Shown here piece by piece: positions 26,695 through 36,240 of a stretch of DNA of 64,000 bases. The translations under genes were made by a program, and so were the position numbers. The stretch lies in assembly GCF_016785185.1 (NCBI RefSeq), contig NZ_JAEKDY010000003.1; one strand, written 5' to 3'. This DNA comes from Heyndrickxia sporothermodurans. Its GTDB lineage: Bacteria; Bacillota; Bacilli; Bacillales; Bacillaceae_C. Position 1 is the stretch's first letter, and every line of letters begins with the position of its first letter. Under the pieces are notes generated by a model, which was given only the letters and a program-made list of their open reading frames with translations, had not been told where the DNA came from and searched no databases.

Positions 26695-27987
26695 TTGAAG
26701 AAAATTTCAGTAGGATTATTAGGATTTGGAACTGTAGGAACCGGTGTTGTTCATTTACTAACGAATGACCAACAAAGATTGGTTCAACAATCAGGCTCGC
26801 AAATTCAAATTAGTAAAATTCTTGTAAAAGATCGAGAAAAATCGCGAAAGATGGATCAATATGATCATCTTCTAACATTGAATCCTAGTGATGTCATCGA
26901 TAATCCTGAGATTGATATTATTATTGAAGTGATGGGTGGAATTGATGACACGAGGAAATATATTCATAGAGCACTAAAAAATAAAAAACATGTCATTACA
27001 GCTAATAAAGATTTAATGGCTCTTTATGGTACAGAATTATTGCAGGCTGCAGCAGATGAAGGTTGTGATTTATACTATGAGGCCAGCGTTGGCGGCGGCA
27101 TTCCAATTCTACGAGGTTTAACGGATGGCCTAGCAGCTGATCGGATTAAAAAATTGATTGGGATCGTTAATGGAACGACAAATTATATTTTGAGTAAAAT
27201 GAGTCACCAATCAGTTAGTTACGAAAAGGTTCTTCAAGAAGCGCAATCACTTGGATTTGCTGAAGCCGACCCTACTTCAGACGTAGAGGGTTTAGATGCA
27301 GCTAGAAAGATGGTTATCTTAAGTCATTTAGCCTATTCTATTCCAGTTACATTAGAGGATGTAAAAGTTGAAGGAATTACCCGTGTGGCTGAAGAAGATA
27401 TCCAATATAGTAAAAAACTTGGCTATGCTATTAAGCTAGTAGGAATAGCAGAGGTGGAGGATGACGAAATTGATATCCGTGTCGGACCAACCCTTCTCCC
27501 ATTTAACCACCCGCTTGCATCGGTTGATAATGAATTTAACGCGATTTATGTGTATGGACACTCTGTCGGTGAAACGATGTTCTATGGTCCCGGTGCCGGA
27601 GAGCTTCCAACCGCAATTGCTGTCGTATCCGATTTAATAACAGTGGTCAAAAATATGGCCTACGGAATAAACGGTAAACATATATTTCTACCTCTCCAAG
27701 AGAAAAAATGCAAATCAAGTGAAACGGTAGAAAGTCAATATTTCCTCCGCCTTCATGTGAAAGATCAGCCTGGCGCATTGTCAAAGGTAACCGGATTATT
27801 TAATGATCAAGGCATGAGTTTACAAAAAATCATTCAAGAACCTTTATTATCAGGAAACTTGGCCGAAGTAGCCATCATTACACATACAACAGAGCAACAA
27901 CGTTTTGAACAAATCTATCAGCTTTTAAAAGACTTAGAGGATGTTATCGATGTTAAAAGCTACTATCGCGTAGAAGGGATGAAATAA
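26695..27987 (+). CDS. hom: homoserine dehydrogenase
   Basis: Hom reduces aspartate semialdehyde to homoserine at the branch to threonine and methionine. The 430-residue protein has GLLGFGTVGTGVV for NAD(P) binding, EVMGGIDDTRKYI, the GIVNGTTNYILSKM catalytic segment, FAEADPTSDVEGLDAARK, and a C-terminal ACT domain (KDQPGALSKVTGLF). TGGAG is correctly spaced for the TTG at 26695; the GTG at 26686 is too close. First gene of the threonine operon. Confidence 0.95.
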   Translation: MKKISVGLLGFGTVGTGVVHLLTNDQQRLVQQSGSQIQISKILVKDREKSRKMDQYDHLLTLNPSDVIDNPEIDIIIEVMGGIDDTRKYIHRALKNKKHVITANKDLMALYGTELLQAAADEGCDLYYEASVGGGIPILRGLTDGLAADRIKKLIGIVNGTTNYILSKMSHQSVSYEKVLQEAQSLGFAEADPTSDVEGLDAARKMVILSHLAYSIPVTLEDVKVEGITRVAEEDIQYSKKLGYAIKLVGIAEVEDDEIDIRVGPTLLPFNHPLASVDNEFNAIYVYGHSVGETMFYGPGAGELPTAIAVVSDLITVVKNMAYGINGKHIFLPLQEKKCKSSETVESQYFLRLHVKDQPGALSKVTGLFNDQGMSLQKIIQEPLLSGNLAEVAIITHTTEQQRFEQIYQLLKDLEDVIDVKSYYRVEGMK

Positions 27988-27988
27988 T

Positions 27989-29047
27989 ATGTATTGGCAA
28001 GGATTGATAAAACAATATGAGGAATATTTACCAATAAACGAACATACTCCGGCACTTAGTTTGATGGAAGGAAACACACCTTTAATCCCTTTAACGAAAC
28101 TATCGGAAAAGTGGCAGTCAGAAATATACGTTAAATACGAGGGAGCAAACCCGACTGGCAGTTTTAAAGATCGAGGCATGGTACTGGCAGTAGCCAAAGC
28201 AAAAGAAAACGGCAGTCGCGGGGTAATATGCGCATCAACCGGTAATACAGCCGCTGCTGCTGCTGCCTACAGCACCCGGGCAGGGCTCGATTGTTTAATT
28301 GTTATTCCAAAAGGCAAAATTGCATTAGGTAAGCTAGCTCAAGCCATCATGTATGGTGCTAAAATATATGAAATCGAAGGAAATTTTGATCAAGCCCTTG
28401 AAATGGTTATACATACGGCTAAACATTCCGAATACACACTTGTCAATTCTGTTAATCCTTATCGTTTAGAAGGACAAAAAACAGCTGCCTTTGAAATTTG
28501 TGAACAATTAGATGGAGCTCCCGATATTTTATCCATACCTGTCGGAAATGCCGGCAATATTTCCGCCTATTGGAAAGGCTTTAAAGAATTCCATCAGAAA
28601 AAGGGATATTCACTGCCGAAAATGCACGGGTTTGAGGCTGAGGGTTCTGCTGCAATAGCGAAAAATCAAGTCATTGAATTCCCGGAAACGATTGCCACTG
28701 CCATTCGAATTGGGAATCCTGCAAGTTGGAAGCTAGCAGTTGAAGCAGCAGATGAATCAAATGGAAAAATTGATTTTGTCACGGATGAAGAGATTTTGGA
28801 AACCTATCGGGAACTTGCTGGTTTGGAAGGCATTTTTGCAGAGCCGGCTTCATGTGCATCTATTGCCGGAATTAAGAAACAAATTCAGACTGGGGAAATT
28901 AAAAAAGGAAGCAAGATTGTCGCTGTACTAACTGGTAATGGGTTGAAAGATCCCGCCACAGCGATGGATCAATTAAATTTACAGCCGATCACTTTACAGG
29001 CAAATAAAGATGAACTACTACACAATCTTAAGCAGGTGGCACAATGA
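27989..29047 (+). CDS. thrC: threonine synthase
   Basis: ThrC converts O-phosphohomoserine to threonine. The 352-residue PLP enzyme has LMEGNTPLIPL, the PLP lysine in NPTGSFKDRGM, the ASTGNTAAAAAAY helix and the SIPVGNAGN phosphate loop, as in the short Bacillus-type threonine synthases. It begins 1 bp after the hom stop and overlaps thrB by 4 bp. Confidence 0.96.
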   Translation: MYWQGLIKQYEEYLPINEHTPALSLMEGNTPLIPLTKLSEKWQSEIYVKYEGANPTGSFKDRGMVLAVAKAKENGSRGVICASTGNTAAAAAAYSTRAGLDCLIVIPKGKIALGKLAQAIMYGAKIYEIEGNFDQALEMVIHTAKHSEYTLVNSVNPYRLEGQKTAAFEICEQLDGAPDILSIPVGNAGNISAYWKGFKEFHQKKGYSLPKMHGFEAEGSAAIAKNQVIEFPETIATAIRIGNPASWKLAVEAADESNGKIDFVTDEEILETYRELAGLEGIFAEPASCASIAGIKKQIQTGEIKKGSKIVAVLTGNGLKDPATAMDQLNLQPITLQANKDELLHNLKQVAQ

Positions 29048-29964
29048 AACATTTTCAATTTACCTTAAAAGTTCCAGGAAGTACGTCAAATCTTGGACCC
29101 GGATTTGATTCAATCGGTTTAGCTATTAATCGCTTTTTAACAATTCATGTTGAATCAGCTGACAGGTGGGATATCCATTTTACGAATAACGAAATTGTGC
29201 TGCCTGATGTAAAAGAAAATTTGTTTTATCGTGCAGCATATCGTGTAAGTGAGTTATATAAAAAACAACTGCCCCCTTTAAAGATTGTCATGGATAGTGA
29301 AATCCCACTTGCTCGCGGGCTTGGAAGCAGTGCAGCAGCAATTGTTGGGGGTATTGAAACCGCAAATTTAGTTCTTGAGCTTAACTTGACTCTTAAAGAA
29401 AAAGGTTATATCGCAAGCAGTTTTGAAGGACATCCGGATAATGCTACTGCTTCATTATTAGGAGGACTAACGATCTCTACACATACGGATGAATCAACAG
29501 AAACGATTGTATGCGCGGCACCAAATATTGATATTGTTGCAATGATTCCATCATTTGAATTACAAACAAAAAAAGCAAGAGCCGTTTTACCAGATCAATT
29601 GTCGTATAAACAGGCAGTTGAAGCGAGCAGTATAAGCAATGTATTAGTTGCAGCAATTTTTCAAAATAATTGGGTTTTAGCTGGAAAAATGATGGAGAAG
29701 GATTTATTCCATCATCCTTATCGAAAACAATTAGTGCCTGACCTTGTTAAAATTACTGAATTAGGTCATGAATTGGGTGCATATGGAACCATTCTAAGCG
29801 GGGCTGGGCCGACCATTATATCCTTTGTACCAAAGAATAAAGGTGAAAAAATCGGCCAACTGATTTCTCAAAAGTTTCCAAACTATCAATATGAAGTGCT
29901 TCAACCTATTTCACATGGGGTAATAACTTTACCTGCTAACGAAACGATGAAATTAGTACCTTAA
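29044..29964 (+). CDS. thrB: homoserine kinase
   Basis: ThrB phosphorylates homoserine. The 306-residue GHMP kinase has VPGSTSNLGPGFDSIG near the N-terminus, the ATP loop PLARGLGSSAAAIVGG, GHPDNATASLLGG and the C-terminal GAYGTILSGAGPTII. The ATGA overlap with thrC suggests coupling. Gene order hom-thrC-thrB is the Bacillus order. Confidence 0.96.
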   Translation: MKHFQFTLKVPGSTSNLGPGFDSIGLAINRFLTIHVESADRWDIHFTNNEIVLPDVKENLFYRAAYRVSELYKKQLPPLKIVMDSEIPLARGLGSSAAAIVGGIETANLVLELNLTLKEKGYIASSFEGHPDNATASLLGGLTISTHTDESTETIVCAAPNIDIVAMIPSFELQTKKARAVLPDQLSYKQAVEASSISNVLVAAIFQNNWVLAGKMMEKDLFHHPYRKQLVPDLVKITELGHELGAYGTILSGAGPTIISFVPKNKGEKIGQLISQKFPNYQYEVLQPISHGVITLPANETMKLVP

Positions 29965-29967
29965 TAC

Positions 29968-30156
29968 GAAAAATGGAAGCGCCAGAGCCGGACAATATTA
30001 GAAAAGCGCAAGCGCCTTGCTCATCGACGTAAAAGACTTACGGGACTTTGACTGAGATAAAGGAAACGTGGGTGATGTAAGGCGAATCGATGTTGACTTA
30101 TCGTAGGGAAAAGTCCTGAAGTTTTCTAGTCGATAGGCGCTGGAGCTAGACAAAGC
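29968..30156. repeat. AAGCGC-type intergenic repeat, long copy plus adjoining end fragment
   Basis: The main part begins GAAAAGCGCAAGCGCC (about 30001) and ends TAGGCGCTGGAGCTAGACA (about 30154). Just before it, GGAAGCGCCAGAGCCGGACA repeats the end motif of another copy. A decayed relative is at 467-540. It fills the gap between thrB and the following terminator and contains no convincing ORF. Confidence 0.6.
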
Positions 30157-30211
30157 AGATATTTATTAGGAACATTAATCCTATAAAATTTATACTTTCT
30201 TATCTTTTAAC

Positions 30212-30248
30212 AAAAAGGATCATCCAAATTTGGACGATCCCTTTTGTT
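30212..30248. terminator. bidirectional terminator between thrB and the glycopolymer cassette
   Basis: AAAAAGGATCATCC and GGACGATCCCTTTT pair around AAATTT with one mismatch. T-tracts lie on both sides, so it serves the threonine operon and the minus-strand cassette. Confidence 0.88.
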
Positions 30249-30250
30249 TG

Positions 30251-31456
30251 TTACGATACTTTTTCCTGAGACTCGATTTTCGATTCTTTTTCTATTTTTA
30301 CAAAATGTCTAACGATTCTTTTCGACGTATTTCCGTCAAGATAATCAAAAAATCTTGCTCTAAATTGACGGATTGCCTGTAAGTCAAAGTTCCCCTTCTG
30401 AATCCATTCAATAAGTGCTACTGTCTCATTAAAAAGCGGCCCAGGGATAATCGTTTCATAATCATAATAGAAATCACGTTCCTCAATATAGTCTTGAAGA
30501 TCGTTCGTAAAGAATGCAATTGGGCGGCAAAGCAAGCTGAAATCCACAAATACGGTAGAATAATCCGTTATTAATAGATCAGTTAACACGAGCAATTCTT
30601 GAATGGTATATTTCTCATAAATATGATATGCAAATTCTTTTTCATCATCTTGAAGCACTAGCCCGGATTGCATATATGGATGTAAGTGAATTAATAATGC
30701 ATATTCAGATTGAAGACTTGCTTTCATTTGCCCGATATTCATTGGACATATGAAAGATCCTTGATAATGACTTTTTCCCCGATAAGTCGGAGCATATAGG
30801 ATTAACTTTTTGCTTCTAAGTTCCGGAAAATCTTGATAAAAAGAATCTTTTAATTTATTAATTTCATCGCTTTGGAAAAAATAATCATTCCTCGGAATTC
30901 CTAAAGGATAAATTTGCTCTTTTGGCATCCCGAATGCTTCTGCATAAAAAGGAATGACCTCCGATGAGCTTACATACACTTTTGAATAGTTCGAGTGGAT
31001 TTTCACATGCTTTAAGTAGTCTAAACTAGGACCATAGGATTTCCCAATTGTACTAAGTCCAAATTTTTTCAAAGCTCCTGATCCGTGCCAAAGCTGGATG
31101 ATTTCCATTCCTTTTCTCGGCTTAATGACGTAGATAGGAAAGTAAAAATCGTCGATAATAAAATACTTTGACGTTGCAAGTTCATAACAAGCTTTTACCA
31201 TATGAACCAAATAGTCAAACTTTCCAAAAAATGAACTATTAAGTTTTTTAAAAGCAAAATGCGACTCAAAATTCGGATACTGCTTCCCTAGTTCCTTCCA
31301 AATAAAATAAAGATTTCCGGTTAGTTTATCTGAACGATAGGAAGCAAAGGTCACCTTGTTTTGTTTCACCTTAAAAAACAAGCAAAAGCAAGTATACACG
31401 AATTGAATCATATATTTCACGATAATTGTAGGTATTAATTTAATATTTTTCATCAT
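30251..31456 (-). CDS. CDP-glycerol/CDP-alditol glycerophosphotransferase family protein
   Basis: A membrane-associated transferase of the TagB/TagF/TarL family (Glyphos_transf), which adds alditol-phosphate units from a CDP donor to a teichoic-acid-type chain. After an N-terminal hydrophobic segment, the protein shows IIQLWHGSGALKKFG with the catalytic histidine, APTYRGK, LIHLHPYM and LITDYSTVFVDFSLL with the second conserved acidic/serine region. AAAGG is spaced for the ATG at 31456; a more upstream ATG (31471) has no site. Last gene of the four-gene cassette. Glycerol or ribitol specificity cannot be told from sequence here. Confidence 0.85.
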   Translation of the reverse strand: MMKNIKLIPTIIVKYMIQFVYTCFCLFFKVKQNKVTFASYRSDKLTGNLYFIWKELGKQYPNFESHFAFKKLNSSFFGKFDYLVHMVKACYELATSKYFIIDDFYFPIYVIKPRKGMEIIQLWHGSGALKKFGLSTIGKSYGPSLDYLKHVKIHSNYSKVYVSSSEVIPFYAEAFGMPKEQIYPLGIPRNDYFFQSDEINKLKDSFYQDFPELRSKKLILYAPTYRGKSHYQGSFICPMNIGQMKASLQSEYALLIHLHPYMQSGLVLQDDEKEFAYHIYEKYTIQELLVLTDLLITDYSTVFVDFSLLCRPIAFFTNDLQDYIEERDFYYDYETIIPGPLFNETVALIEWIQKGNFDLQAIRQFRARFFDYLDGNTSKRIVRHFVKIEKESKIESQEKVS

Positions 31457-31484
31457 ATACCTACCTTTCATAAATGCATTGTTC

Positions 31485-32750
31485 TTAGATCTTTAAGATG
31501 TTTTTATATAGATAGGTTACTTGCTTCTCTAATACTTTCCCTTGATTTCCACTCGAATAAAATACATTTAGAACTCTATTTCGTTCGTCCTGATATAAAG
31601 TTGGATCTTTCACATATTCTTCAAGGGATTGCATTAATTCTGCAAAGTTACGTGTTTTCGGACCAGGTGTCACATCGAAATATCCATGATACATTTCATT
31701 CGATTTTTTCAAATAGGTTTCAAGATCATAGCAATAAAAAGCAACTGGCCTGTCCAATAATAAAAAGTCGGTATAGCAGCTAGAATAATCGGTTAATAGA
31801 ATATCAGTATATTTGAGCAAAAATTGAGGATCAATATTTTCTTCGCTTATATCGATTATATGCTTATACTGTTTTGGAATATAACCACTACTATACATAT
31901 GCCTTTTAATCACAAATATATAACCCGTCTTTTCACAGAACTGATCCAATTCTTGAAAATCGAATACTAGATTAATATCCGTATCTATCTTTCCAAAACT
32001 TCGGTGTGTCGGCATATACGTAATAATTTTATTTTCTTTTAAAAATGTCGGCACATCTGCGTCTTCTTCGGATTCACTAAAAAAGATATCATTTCTTACC
32101 TGACCTAATTCAAGTACATTTTCTTTAGGAACTAAATACGTTTCAGGATAATAGGATGATACTTTTTCACTAGTTGAGACAACATAATTCGTCTTCGCTG
32201 AATTTGTTTTAACAACAAATTTCCCGAAAAATCGTTTAATAAAACTCTTTTCGTGAAGAATTTTATAAGTAAAAGTATTTTTATTTGCTCCCCAAACTTT
32301 TTTTAGCCCAACACCATGCCAAGTATTATAAGAGATGGCTCCCCCAAGCAACACTTTATAAAAATCATCATTAATTGAATGTGAGTGTATGACTAGCTTC
32401 GCTCTTAATTGATAAAGAATCCCTTTCAACGATTTATATTTGAAAGCCAGATATCCCTTTTCTGTTAATTCCGAAACGACATTTGGATCTTTCGAAATCC
32501 AGACACATGTTAATTCAGGATTTTTTACCATCTCTAAAAATAAATATTTTGGATTTCCTCTAAATCCTCTTCCATTTTCTGCACCAAAAACAACTAAGTT
32601 TTTAGTTTTTGGATAAAGCTTAGATAAATACCAAGTTGTTACGACAACCGTTCTTTTTAAAATAAGTTTGCTTTTCTTAATCAAATTTTTGTTAACGGAA
32701 ATTAATATCAAAATCAATAAAATGATTTGGATAGTATTTTGTATTTGCAT
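31485..32750 (-). CDS. CDP-glycerol/CDP-alditol glycerophosphotransferase family protein
   Basis: A second, paralogous Glyphos_transf enzyme of 421 residues. It has an N-terminal membrane helix (IIQIILLILILISVNK), then NLVVFGAENGRGFRGNPKYLF, NTWHGVGLKKVWG with the catalytic histidine, TYMPTHRSFG, FVIKRHMY and ILLTDYSSCYTDFLLLDRPVAFY. Compared with the downstream paralogue it has the longer central part. Two such enzymes side by side suggest a primer and a polymerase, as for TarK/TarL or TagB/TagF. Confidence 0.86.
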   Translation of the reverse strand: MQIQNTIQIILLILILISVNKNLIKKSKLILKRTVVVTTWYLSKLYPKTKNLVVFGAENGRGFRGNPKYLFLEMVKNPELTCVWISKDPNVVSELTEKGYLAFKYKSLKGILYQLRAKLVIHSHSINDDFYKVLLGGAISYNTWHGVGLKKVWGANKNTFTYKILHEKSFIKRFFGKFVVKTNSAKTNYVVSTSEKVSSYYPETYLVPKENVLELGQVRNDIFFSESEEDADVPTFLKENKIITYMPTHRSFGKIDTDINLVFDFQELDQFCEKTGYIFVIKRHMYSSGYIPKQYKHIIDISEENIDPQFLLKYTDILLTDYSSCYTDFLLLDRPVAFYCYDLETYLKKSNEMYHGYFDVTPGPKTRNFAELMQSLEEYVKDPTLYQDERNRVLNVFYSSGNQGKVLEKQVTYLYKNILKI

Positions 32751-32794
32751 TTCAATCCCTCTCTAGTTGTTCTCGCTCCAAAATTATACAATTA

Positions 32795-33550
32795 TTAAGT
32801 AGTTTGTTCTGAGAGTACCATTTCTTCCGCATTTTTTTGTGCTTGTTTTTGAACTTGCTTTCTTACAATAATATTTTGTCCATCTAAACATATCCCTGTT
32901 TCGGACAGAAGATGATCAACAATTTCACCAACATGCTCCGGTTGCATGATTGTTGAAGGGTCTTCATCAGGAGCGAGAATTTTTCTTAATTCTGTTGCAC
33001 ATCTTCCTGGTGAAATACAATATACTAAAATACCATACTCAGATAATTCTTCTGATAACGTTTCAGACATACTAATAATTGCTGCTTTCGAAGAGGCGTA
33101 GGCCAGCCATCCTGGACGGGCTGTCATTCCTGCTGTCGAAGCAACATTTAAGATTTTTCCACCGGTACGCTTCATAAATTTAACCACTTCTTTTGTAATG
33201 TAAAAAATGGAATGAACGTTAATTTTATAAGTTTCTTCCCATTCTTCTATTGACGTTTCTAGCAATGATTTTGGATTTGCGAATCCAGCAACATTTAATA
33301 AGTAATCAATGCTTCCGTAGCGCTCTCCAATACTAGCAATCAGATTTTCTACTTTTTCATAATCTGTTAGATCCATTGCATGACATTCGATTTCTTTATT
33401 TGGATTCATGAGTTGAGCCGTTTCGTGCAAACCTTCCTCCGTTCTTGAAATAAGGATAAAATTTCTTATATCCTCGCGTTTACTTAAACTTACAGCGATA
33501 GCACGACCAATACCTCTACTTGCACCAGTAATTACACATGTTTTTGACAT
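32795..33550 (-). CDS. short-chain dehydrogenase/reductase, probable alditol-forming reductase
   Basis: An SDR oxidoreductase of 251 residues. The cofactor motif is TGASRGIGRA, the structural motif is NVAGFA in place of NNAG, and the catalytic set is NVASTAG serine and YASSK tyrosine/lysine. It begins 2 bp after the cytidylyltransferase gene. In H. influenzae Bcs1 an IspD-like domain is fused to an SDR domain that reduces ribulose 5-phosphate for CDP-ribitol; the pair here has the same two activities as separate genes. The substrate is inferred from that context. Confidence 0.8.
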   Translation of the reverse strand: MSKTCVITGASRGIGRAIAVSLSKREDIRNFILISRTEEGLHETAQLMNPNKEIECHAMDLTDYEKVENLIASIGERYGSIDYLLNVAGFANPKSLLETSIEEWEETYKINVHSIFYITKEVVKFMKRTGGKILNVASTAGMTARPGWLAYASSKAAIISMSETLSEELSEYGILVYCISPGRCATELRKILAPDEDPSTIMQPEHVGEIVDHLLSETGICLDGQNIIVRKQVQKQAQKNAEEMVLSEQTT

Positions 33551-33552
33551 TG

Positions 33553-34239
33553 TTATCCCTCCATTAAAATGTATTCTTTATATAGAACTTCGGCAATTTT
33601 CCGATCCACTGGTTTAGTAATTTTTATATTGTAATCACTGCCTTTTAACACTTTTATGTCTGATTTAAAATAATGGAAATAGAGGCTTGCATCTTCCGTG
33701 AATTCTAGGTTATCTTCTCTAGCACATTCATGGGAATACAATAACTTCTTTCTATTAAACTTTTGCGGCAATTGAATATTAATTAATTGATCCCGAACTA
33801 AATTATTTTCTATGAAATCTTTTCCTTCGAGTACTGTAAAAGGAATGTCCAAGCCATATGTAGCGCTTTCATTTTTACAATCGATAAGATAACTAAACTC
33901 CTCTTTCGTCACGAAAGGTCTAACCGCCTCATGAACAATGACTTGATCGAATCTTGCTGATTTCAATGCATGATATACAGATTCTTGTCTTGTGTCTCCA
34001 CCTTCAATACAGTAAATAGGCGTTGCAAAACCATAGTTATGAATTATTTCTTCTGTTTTTTCAATAAACTCTTTAGGAGAAGGAATAATTATTTCTTTTA
34101 TTGAATCGATTGTATCGATTTTTTCTAATACATGTACCAATATTGGTTTACCACCAAGCAGCAGGAATTGTTTCGGAATATTAACCTGCATTCTCTTTCC
34201 AATACCACCTGATAATAAAATAAAACTGCATTCTCCCAT
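33553..34239 (-). CDS. IspD/TarI-family cytidylyltransferase
   Basis: A CTP-dependent nucleotidyltransferase of 228 residues. ILLSGGIGKRM and NIPKQFLLLGGKPILVH form the CTP-binding loop; VHEAVRPFVTKEE and EDASLYFHY are family regions. IspD acts in isoprenoid synthesis, while TarI makes CDP-ribitol. The neighbours (SDR plus two alditol phosphotransferases) argue for the TarI role. ATGGAGG precedes the ATG at 34239; codons upstream to 34293 are not needed. A TATAAT near 34303-34308 may be the -10 of this operon. Confidence 0.82.
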   Translation of the reverse strand: MGECSFILLSGGIGKRMQVNIPKQFLLLGGKPILVHVLEKIDTIDSIKEIIIPSPKEFIEKTEEIIHNYGFATPIYCIEGGDTRQESVYHALKSARFDQVIVHEAVRPFVTKEEFSYLIDCKNESATYGLDIPFTVLEGKDFIENNLVRDQLINIQLPQKFNRKKLLYSHECAREDNLEFTEDASLYFHYFKSDIKVLKGSDYNIKITKPVDRKIAEVLYKEYILMEG

Positions 34240-34382
34240 AACGAACCTCCATATTTTTTGCAAATTAAAAATGAATATTCTTTTTTGAAACATCAGAAAT
34301 ATTATACTATTTAATTATAAGAATGGAAAATATTTTTTAGAATAAAACTATTTTGTTGAAATAAGTATGAATAAATAGTGAC

Positions 34383-34416
34383 TAAAAGAAAAAAGCCTCC
34401 CTAAATATAGAGAGGT
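34383..34416 (-). terminator. terminator of the aldehyde dehydrogenase gene
   Basis: On the minus strand GACCTCTC and GGGAGGC form an imperfect stem around TATATTTA, followed by TTTTTTCTTTT. It ends the upstream aldehyde dehydrogenase transcript before the glycopolymer cassette promoter. Confidence 0.75.
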
Positions 34417-34535
34417 CTCATATGTATAAATTATTAAGAGATTGATTTATTTATCGCACTTTCCCAGTCAGGAAAGAATTAAAAAGGGCAACGGCAATTT
34501 TGTCTTTCTGTCACCCGTTTATCATTTATTTTTTC

Positions 34536-35966
34536 TTATTCACCAGTTTTAAAGCTAATAAATTTTTGTTCCATCATTTCTTCCATTGCGTATTTGATTC
34601 CTTCTCGACCGACGCCGCTATCTTTCCAACCGCCATATGGCATATTATCGATTCGATAGGTCGGAATATCATTGACGATTACCCCACCAGTTTCAAGACG
34701 TTCTGCCGCATAAAATGCTCGTTCAAGACTTGGTGTCATAATGCCTGAATTTAGTCCGTAACGGGAATCATTTGCATCATTAATTGCATCATCTAACGTA
34801 TCGAATGGGAAAATACAAACAACCGGGCCAAATATTTCATAACGAAATACTTTTGAATCTCGATTTACATTCGTTAATACAGTTGGCAATAATGCGTTTC
34901 CTTCTGTTTTCCCGCCACATTCAATTGTGGCTCCCTCTTGTACAGCTTCCGCTATCCAGCTTTGAATACGATCCAATGATTTTTTCGAAATAACTGCTGT
35001 GATGTTTGTATCTTCATCAAGGGGAGAGCCGACCACAAGCTGTTTTGTCCGACTAACAAATTTCTCGACAAACTTCTGATAAAGCGATTGATGAACATAA
35101 ATCCGTTGAATGGAAATGCACACTTGCCCATTAAACGAAAATGACCCCATCACACTTCTTTCGATTACCTGATCGATGTCCACACCTTCATCAATAATAA
35201 AAGGTGAGTTCGATCCTAGTTCGAGGGTAAGCTTGCGAAAACCGGCTTGCTGCTGAATAATATGTCCAACTTCCACACTTCCTGTAAAAGTAACTTTTTT
35301 CACATGCGGATGGGTAGTGAGCACCTCACTAAGAACATCCCCTTTTCCAGGAATAATATTTAAAACACCATCAGGTAATCCAGCTTCTTTAAAAATTTCC
35401 GCCAACACAAGTGCGCTTAACGGAGTTTGTTCAGCAGGCTTTAACACGATCGAGTTTCCTGCGGCTATTGCGGGTCCTACCTTATGTGCAACTAAATTAA
35501 ATGGAAAATTAAAAGGCGTAATCGCCGTTACTACACCAATCGGAGTTTTTATCGTAAAACCAAATCGTTTTTCTCCACCTTCTGCTGCATCCATCGGAAT
35601 CTGTTCACCATAATTACTTTTTGCCGCTTCTGCTGCAAAACGATACGTTTGGACCGTACGACTTATTTCCTCTCTCGCATTTCTTATTGATTTTGCCGCT
35701 TCTAATGCAATAATTTTAGCTAATTCCTCACTTCGTTCTTCCATAATTGTTGCCACTTTAGCTAAAATTTTTGCTCTTGCATGAGCAGGATACCCCCTAA
35801 ACTTTTGAAACGCGGCATGTGCTTCAACAACTGCCTCCACAGCATCAGCAGGTTCCGCTTGTCCTATTTGAGCGATTTCTTCATTTGTATGTGGATTATA
35901 CAACGCTTCATACTCTTTTGGTTCGCGCCATTTCCCACCGATCCATAACTGCCATTTTTTCTTCAT
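34536..35966 (-). CDS. aldehyde dehydrogenase family protein
   Basis: An NAD(P)-dependent aldehyde dehydrogenase of 476 residues. It has TPFNFPFNLVAHKVGPA with the catalytic asparagine, TFTGSVEVG, the general-base glutamate in LELGSNSPF, and the nucleophile cysteine in NGQVCISIQR. YEIFGPVV and the C-terminal NDIPTYRIDNMPYGGWKDSGVGREG are conserved. The sequence resembles the lactaldehyde/glyceraldehyde-3-phosphate-type branch, but no neighbour indicates a substrate. GGAGGG selects the ATG at 35966. An acetolactate synthase remnant lies immediately upstream. Confidence 0.88.
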   Translation of the reverse strand: MKKKWQLWIGGKWREPKEYEALYNPHTNEEIAQIGQAEPADAVEAVVEAHAAFQKFRGYPAHARAKILAKVATIMEERSEELAKIIALEAAKSIRNAREEISRTVQTYRFAAEAAKSNYGEQIPMDAAEGGEKRFGFTIKTPIGVVTAITPFNFPFNLVAHKVGPAIAAGNSIVLKPAEQTPLSALVLAEIFKEAGLPDGVLNIIPGKGDVLSEVLTTHPHVKKVTFTGSVEVGHIIQQQAGFRKLTLELGSNSPFIIDEGVDIDQVIERSVMGSFSFNGQVCISIQRIYVHQSLYQKFVEKFVSRTKQLVVGSPLDEDTNITAVISKKSLDRIQSWIAEAVQEGATIECGGKTEGNALLPTVLTNVNRDSKVFRYEIFGPVVCIFPFDTLDDAINDANDSRYGLNSGIMTPSLERAFYAAERLETGGVIVNDIPTYRIDNMPYGGWKDSGVGREGIKYAMEEMMEQKFISFKTGE

Positions 35967-35988
35967 CTTTATTCCCTCCAAGCATTAC

Positions 35989-36240
35989 TTATAATTTACA
36001 AATATAATCACCCAATGATTTCGATAGCTTTACATTTTCCGAATAGTCCACATCGACATCGATTAAAACAATATCTTCCTCTTTCATTGCTTCTTCAAGA
36101 GCAGGTAATAATTCGTCTGAATGAGTGATCTTTATTCCTACCCCAAAACTTCTCGCAAATTCCAAAAAGTCAGGATTCGTAAATGGAATGCCATTATTCC
36201 AATGCTAGTTCAACAAAGTCATACCCTAACTATAATGATA
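35989..36240 (-). pseudogene. C-terminal remnant of an acetolactate synthase-like (TPP) gene
   Basis: On the minus strand 36192-35989 translates to GIPFTNPDFLEFARSFGV ... ALEEAMKEEDIVLIDVDVDY..N.KL and a stop. This matches the C-terminus of AlsS-type acetolactate synthases (FxNxDFxxxAxSFGA ... PVVIDVPVDYxxN). Upstream, 36240-36195 gives YDFVELALE in another frame and then stops, so there is at least one frameshift. The rest of the gene is absent. The intact ilvB at 21.7-23.4 kb is a separate gene. Confidence 0.7.
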
